Shown one piece after another: positions 7,328 through 9,915 of a stretch of 9,915 nucleotides of DNA. A model generated the notes under the pieces. It worked only from the letters and a program-made list of their open reading frames with translations, was not told where the DNA came from and did no database searches. A program made the position numbers and the translations under genes. The DNA comes from Bacteroidales bacterium UBA3724 (lineage in GTDB: Bacteria; Bacteroidota; Bacteroidia; Bacteroidales; P3). Location: contig DFHL01000019.1 in NCBI GenBank assembly GCA_002371315.1, forward strand, positions 1 to 9,915, in the 5' to 3' direction. Within the stretch, counting starts at the first letter, position 1, and the number at the start of each line of letters is the position of its first letter.

Positions 7328-9598
7328 ATGTACAAAATTCTCAAGAAAAAACAGCTCACCGGCAACATCATCCTGATGGATATCGAAGCCCCTTGGATTG
7401 CCCGTTCGGGCCAGCCCGGCCAGTTTGTAATCGTCATTCCGCACGACCGTGGCGAGCGCGTGCCGCTGACAATCTGCGACACTGACATCCAGCGTGATGC
7501 AGTGACCATCGTCTATCAGATTGTCGGCGAGTCGACCCAGCGCCTTGCAGCCCTCAACGAAGGCGACAGCATCTTCACCATCGTAGGACCGCTGGGCAAC
7601 AAGGGCGAGATAATGAATATGCCCGACCTCAAATCGGTTCTGTTCGTTGCCGGAGGCGTCGGTACAGCGCCTGTCTATCCGCAAGTGAAATGGGCCAACA
7701 GGCAGGGCATAAAATGCGACGTCATAATCGGCGCGCGCAACAAAGAGCTGATTTTCTTCGAGGAACAGATGCACAGCGTCTGCAACAACCTGTACCTGAT
7801 GACCGACGACGGCACCTGCGGCGAGAAAGGACTTGTCACCGACAAGATACGCCAGCTTGTCGAAAGCGGCCACCGCTACGACTGCTGCGTGGCCATCGGC
7901 CCGTTGCCGATGATGAAATTCGTTTCGCTGCTCACCAAACAATACAACCTGCCCACCATCGTGTCGCTCAACTCGATGATGGTCGACGGCACCGGTATGT
8001 GCGGTGCCTGTCGCATCACCGTCGGCGACAAGGTGCGCTTCACCTGCGTCGACGGACCCGAATTCGACGGCCACCTCGTCAACTTCGACGAAGCCATCAA
8101 GCGACTGGCCAAGCCCGACCTGACCCGCTACCGCATAGCCACAAGCGAAGAAGGGCACCATTGCAACCTGACAGCCCCGGTTGAGACCCAGATCGAAAGC
8201 GAGCTGCAAAGCCGCAAACGCCAGAAACCGCGCGAGCAGGCTCCCGACGACCGCATCCACAACTTCGACGAAGTCTCCAATGGTTTCACCGAAGAGCAGG
8301 CCGTTGCCGAAGCCAGCCGCTGCCTGCACTGCAAAAAGCCCCTCTGCGTAAGCCAATGCCCTGTCAGCATACGCATCCCCGACTTTATTGCCGCCGTCAA
8401 GCAACGCGACTTTGCCGAAGCCGCCCGCATCATAGCCTGCGACTCGGCCCTGCCGGCCGTCTGCGGCCGCGTCTGCCCGCAGGAGACGCAATGCGAGGGG
8501 GCCTGCATCCTTGGCCACAAGGGTGATCCCATTGCCATCGGCGCACTCGAACGCTTCGTGGCCGACTGGAACCGCGTACACGCAACGGAAAAGACTGAAA
8601 AGAAGACAGATACAGACACACCTGCAAAGCAGAAAGTGGCCATCGTCGGCAGCGGCCCCTCGGGCCTCACCTGCGCCGGCGACCTCGCCAAGATGGGATA
8701 CCAAGTCACCATCTTCGAAGCCCTTCAGCACCCCGGCGGCGTGCTCGTCTACGGCATACCCGAATTCCGCCTGCCGAAGCAGAAAGTCGTCGCTCCCGAA
8801 ATCGAAAACCTCAAACGCCTCGGTGTCGAAATCATTACCAATGTCGTCGTAGGCCGTTCCGTCACCATCGACGAACTCATTGAAAAACAGCACTTCGATG
8901 CAATATACATAGCCTCGGGTGCCGGCCTGCCCAAGTTTATGGGCATCCCCGGCGAGACGCTTGTCGGCGTAATATCGGCCAACGAGCTCCTCACGCGCAC
9001 CAACCTGATGCACGGCTACGACGAAAACTATGATACGCCCATCGTCCTTGGCCGCAAGGTTGCCGTCGTCGGTGGCGGCAACGTCGCTATGGATGCAGCC
9101 CGCACGGCACGCCGCCTGGGCTGCGACGTCACCGTCGTCTACCGCCGTGGCGAGCAGGATATGCCGGCACGCCAGGAAGAGGTACACCACGCCAAAGAAG
9201 AAGGCATCCACTTCTGTTTCCAAACCAACCCCGTCGCCGTTCTCGACGACGGCAAAGGCAACGTCAGCGCCATCCGCCTTGTGCGAATGGCTATGGGCGA
9301 ACCCGACGCATCGGGACGCCGCCGTTTTACGGAAATCGAAGGCAGCGAATACGACCTTGAAACCGACAACCTCATTGTCGCTCTCGGCACCAGCCCCAAC
9401 CCGCTGATCAAGACCACCACGCCAGGCCTCGACACGCAGCCTTGGGGCGGCATTGTCGCCGATGCCGACGGGCGCACGTCGCGTCCCTGCATCTTCGCCG
9501 GCGGCGACGCCGTCAGTGGTGCTGCCACCGTCATCCTCGCAATGGGTGCCGGCCGCCAGGCAGCAAAAGCAATCGACAAAGAGTTGAAGGGGAAGTAA
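7328..9598 (+). CDS. Fused NfnA-NfnB type flavin/iron-sulfur oxidoreductase
   Basis: A 756-residue fusion. Residues 1-255 are a ferredoxin-NADP reductase-like (PyrK/NfnA/SudB) module: FAD site RVPLTICD (44-51), nucleotide-binding VAGGVGTAPVYPQ (107-119), and a [2Fe-2S] site with D220, C225, C228 and C240, the Asp plus three Cys pattern known in NfnA. Residues about 305-756 are a GltD/NfnB module: two cysteine clusters for [4Fe-4S] centres (C332, C335, C340, C344; C379, C383, C389, C393), FAD motif GSGPSG (441-446), second dinucleotide motif GGGNVAMDAA (582-591), and a terminal FAGGDAVSGAATV (723-735). A charged linker (420-434) precedes the FAD domain. Relatives transfer electrons between NADPH, NADH and ferredoxin, or act as sulfide dehydrogenase. 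In many Bacteroidota the fusion is labelled dihydroorotate dehydrogenase B/glutamate synthase; with no pyrD or gltB nearby, an Nfn-like role is the better guess. The last six codons lie in a tandem repeat. Confidence 0.9.
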   Translation: MYKILKKKQLTGNIILMDIEAPWIARSGQPGQFVIVIPHDRGERVPLTICDTDIQRDAVTIVYQIVGESTQRLAALNEGDSIFTIVGPLGNKGEIMNMPDLKSVLFVAGGVGTAPVYPQVKWANRQGIKCDVIIGARNKELIFFEEQMHSVCNNLYLMTDDGTCGEKGLVTDKIRQLVESGHRYDCCVAIGPLPMMKFVSLLTKQYNLPTIVSLNSMMVDGTGMCGACRITVGDKVRFTCVDGPEFDGHLVNFDEAIKRLAKPDLTRYRIATSEEGHHCNLTAPVETQIESELQSRKRQKPREQAPDDRIHNFDEVSNGFTEEQAVAEASRCLHCKKPLCVSQCPVSIRIPDFIAAVKQRDFAEAARIIACDSALPAVCGRVCPQETQCEGACILGHKGDPIAIGALERFVADWNRVHATEKTEKKTDTDTPAKQKVAIVGSGPSGLTCAGDLAKMGYQVTIFEALQHPGGVLVYGIPEFRLPKQKVVAPEIENLKRLGVEIITNVVVGRSVTIDELIEKQHFDAIYIASGAGLPKFMGIPGETLVGVISANELLTRTNLMHGYDENYDTPIVLGRKVAVVGGGNVAMDAARTARRLGCDVTVVYRRGEQDMPARQEEVHHAKEEGIHFCFQTNPVAVLDDGKGNVSAIRLVRMAMGEPDASGRRRFTEIEGSEYDLETDNLIVALGTSPNPLIKTTTPGLDTQPWGGIVADADGRTSRPCIFAGGDAVSGAATVILAMGAGRQAAKAIDKELKGK

Positions 9599-9688
9599 AA
9601 GAAGGAGTTAAAGGGGAAGTAAAAGAGGGAGTTAAAGGGGAAGTAAAAGAGGAAGTAAAAAAGGAAGTAAAAAAGGGAGTTAAAGGAC
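9581..9688 (+). repeat. 12/24-base tandem repeat beginning inside the oxidoreductase 3' end
   Basis: Three 24-base units (9581-9604, 9605-9628, 9629-9652) of the form GAGTTAAAGGGG + AAGTAAAAGAGG are followed by two 12-base units AAGTAAAAAAGG (9653-9664, 9665-9676) and a final GAGTTAAAGGACA. Each 24-mer is two diverged 12-mers (RAGTNAAARRGG). The first unit encodes the last residues ELKGK and the TAA of the upstream gene. In that frame the stop recurs in the following units (9620-9622 and 9644-9646), while a different frame stays open and would read KEGVKGEV repeats. Period 12 is a multiple of three, so frames are kept along the array. Confidence 0.93.
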
Positions 9689-9765
9689 AATAGATTCCAG
9701 CAATTGCATTTGTCCTTTAACTCCCTTTTTAACTTCCACTTTTACTTCCTATTTAACTCCCTTTT
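9635..9765. terminator. Long imperfect hairpin between convergent genes, probable bidirectional terminator
   Basis: The arms 9635-9690 and 9710-9765 are about 56 bases each and pair with roughly seven mismatches and two G-T pairs. The innermost 21 base pairs (9670-9690 with 9710-9730) are perfect. The loop is 9691-9709. The right arm consists of inverted copies of the same 12-base repeat that fills the left arm. Its position between the stop codons of the oxidoreductase (9598) and lepB (9774) suits a shared terminator for both transcripts. There is no clean U-tract at the end of either reading, so classic intrinsic termination is inferred from structure only. Confidence 0.6.
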
Positions 9766-9773
9766 ATAAGAAA

Positions 9774-9915
9774 CTACAGCTTGGTTTTCAGCATTCTGTT
9801 CCAGCGGATGCCACCTTTGTCGACATCCTTCGAGAAGATAATCATCGAGGCGCGGCCAACGATGTGGTTCTCAGGCACGAAGCCCCAGAAACGGCTGTCG
9901 GCGCTGTTGTGGCGG
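9774..9915 (-). CDS. lepB: Signal peptidase I, C-terminal part only
   Basis: The minus-strand gene enters from the right edge and stops with TAG at 9776-9774; 47 residues are visible. They read NSADSRFWGFVPENHIVGRA, then MIIFSKDVDKGGIRWNRMLK. The first part is box E of signal peptidase I (GDNxxxSxDSR followed by WGFVPxxxxVGKA). The ending GIRWNRM is the usual C-terminus of Bacteroidota LepB. The enzyme is an inner-membrane Ser/Lys protease that removes Sec and Tat signal peptides on the periplasmic side. The catalytic Ser and Lys lie outside the window. It is convergent with the oxidoreductase, sharing the hairpin at 9635-9765. Confidence 0.92.
   Translation of the reverse strand, partial: RHNSADSRFWGFVPENHIVGRASMIIFSKDVDKGGIRWNRMLKTKL

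Noticed and set aside
7265..9223. 652-codon open frame on the minus strand
   Set aside because: It is the codon-aligned complement of the oxidoreductase gene, whose FAD, NAD and iron-sulfur motifs are unambiguous on the plus strand.
9139..9690. 183-residue minus-strand open frame with FYFLFYFPFN repeats
   Set aside because: The hydrophobic repeat is the complement of the A+G-rich tandem array and the remainder is antisense to the oxidoreductase. lepB ends before it and does not read into it.
9442..9693. 83-residue plus-strand open frame ending in KEGVKGEV repeats
   Set aside because: The first part is a shadow of the oxidoreductase and the rest is the 12-base tandem repeat read in an open frame. 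No start signal of its own.

Overview
This window comes from a member of the Bacteroidota, most likely order Bacteroidales. Four things point there: a textbook Bacteroidetes promoter (TTTG, 19 bases, TANNTTTG) in front of leuS; no strong Shine-Dalgarno sites; long Bacteroidota forms of LeuRS (951 aa) and NusB (329 aa); and the gene order leuS-nusB-DUF1573 lipoprotein-yajC-YbbR-coaE. Genes are fairly G+C-rich and intergenic DNA is strongly A+T-rich. Most of the content is housekeeping. I see no CRISPR array, insertion sequence, phage gene, tRNA or rRNA, and no defence system.

Layout. Positions 1-284 (minus) hold the 5' end of an exported thioredoxin-like protein. Positions 285-1041 are a 757-base divergent intergenic region with two promoters facing apart, four degenerate palindromes at a period of about 22 bases, and several hairpins including a perfect 22-base inverted repeat. 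From 1042 to 9598 (plus) lies a tight run of seven genes: leuS, nusB (overlaps leuS by 7 bases), a DUF1573 lipoprotein, yajC, a YbbR-domain membrane protein, coaE (ATGA overlap) and a fused NfnA-NfnB type flavin/iron-sulfur oxidoreductase. Positions 9581-9765 are a 12/24-base tandem repeat that starts inside the last codons of the oxidoreductase and folds back on inverted copies of itself. Positions 9774-9915 (minus) are the 3' end of lepB, convergent with the run.

How the genes fit together. The run links translation (leuS), transcription antitermination (nusB), the envelope (DUF1573 lipoprotein, YajC of the Sec accessory complex, YbbR-domain protein), coenzyme A synthesis (coaE) and NAD(P)H/ferredoxin redox balance (NfnAB-like fusion). 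The only clear promoter is upstream of leuS. A weaker one may lie in an 8-base tandem repeat ahead of yajC.

The most unusual material is non-coding: the palindrome array, the 22-base inverted repeat, and two GTTAA-containing tandem repeats that each begin at a stop codon. Codon choice also shifts from G-ending in leuS to C-ending in the NfnAB-like gene, although both are on the same strand.
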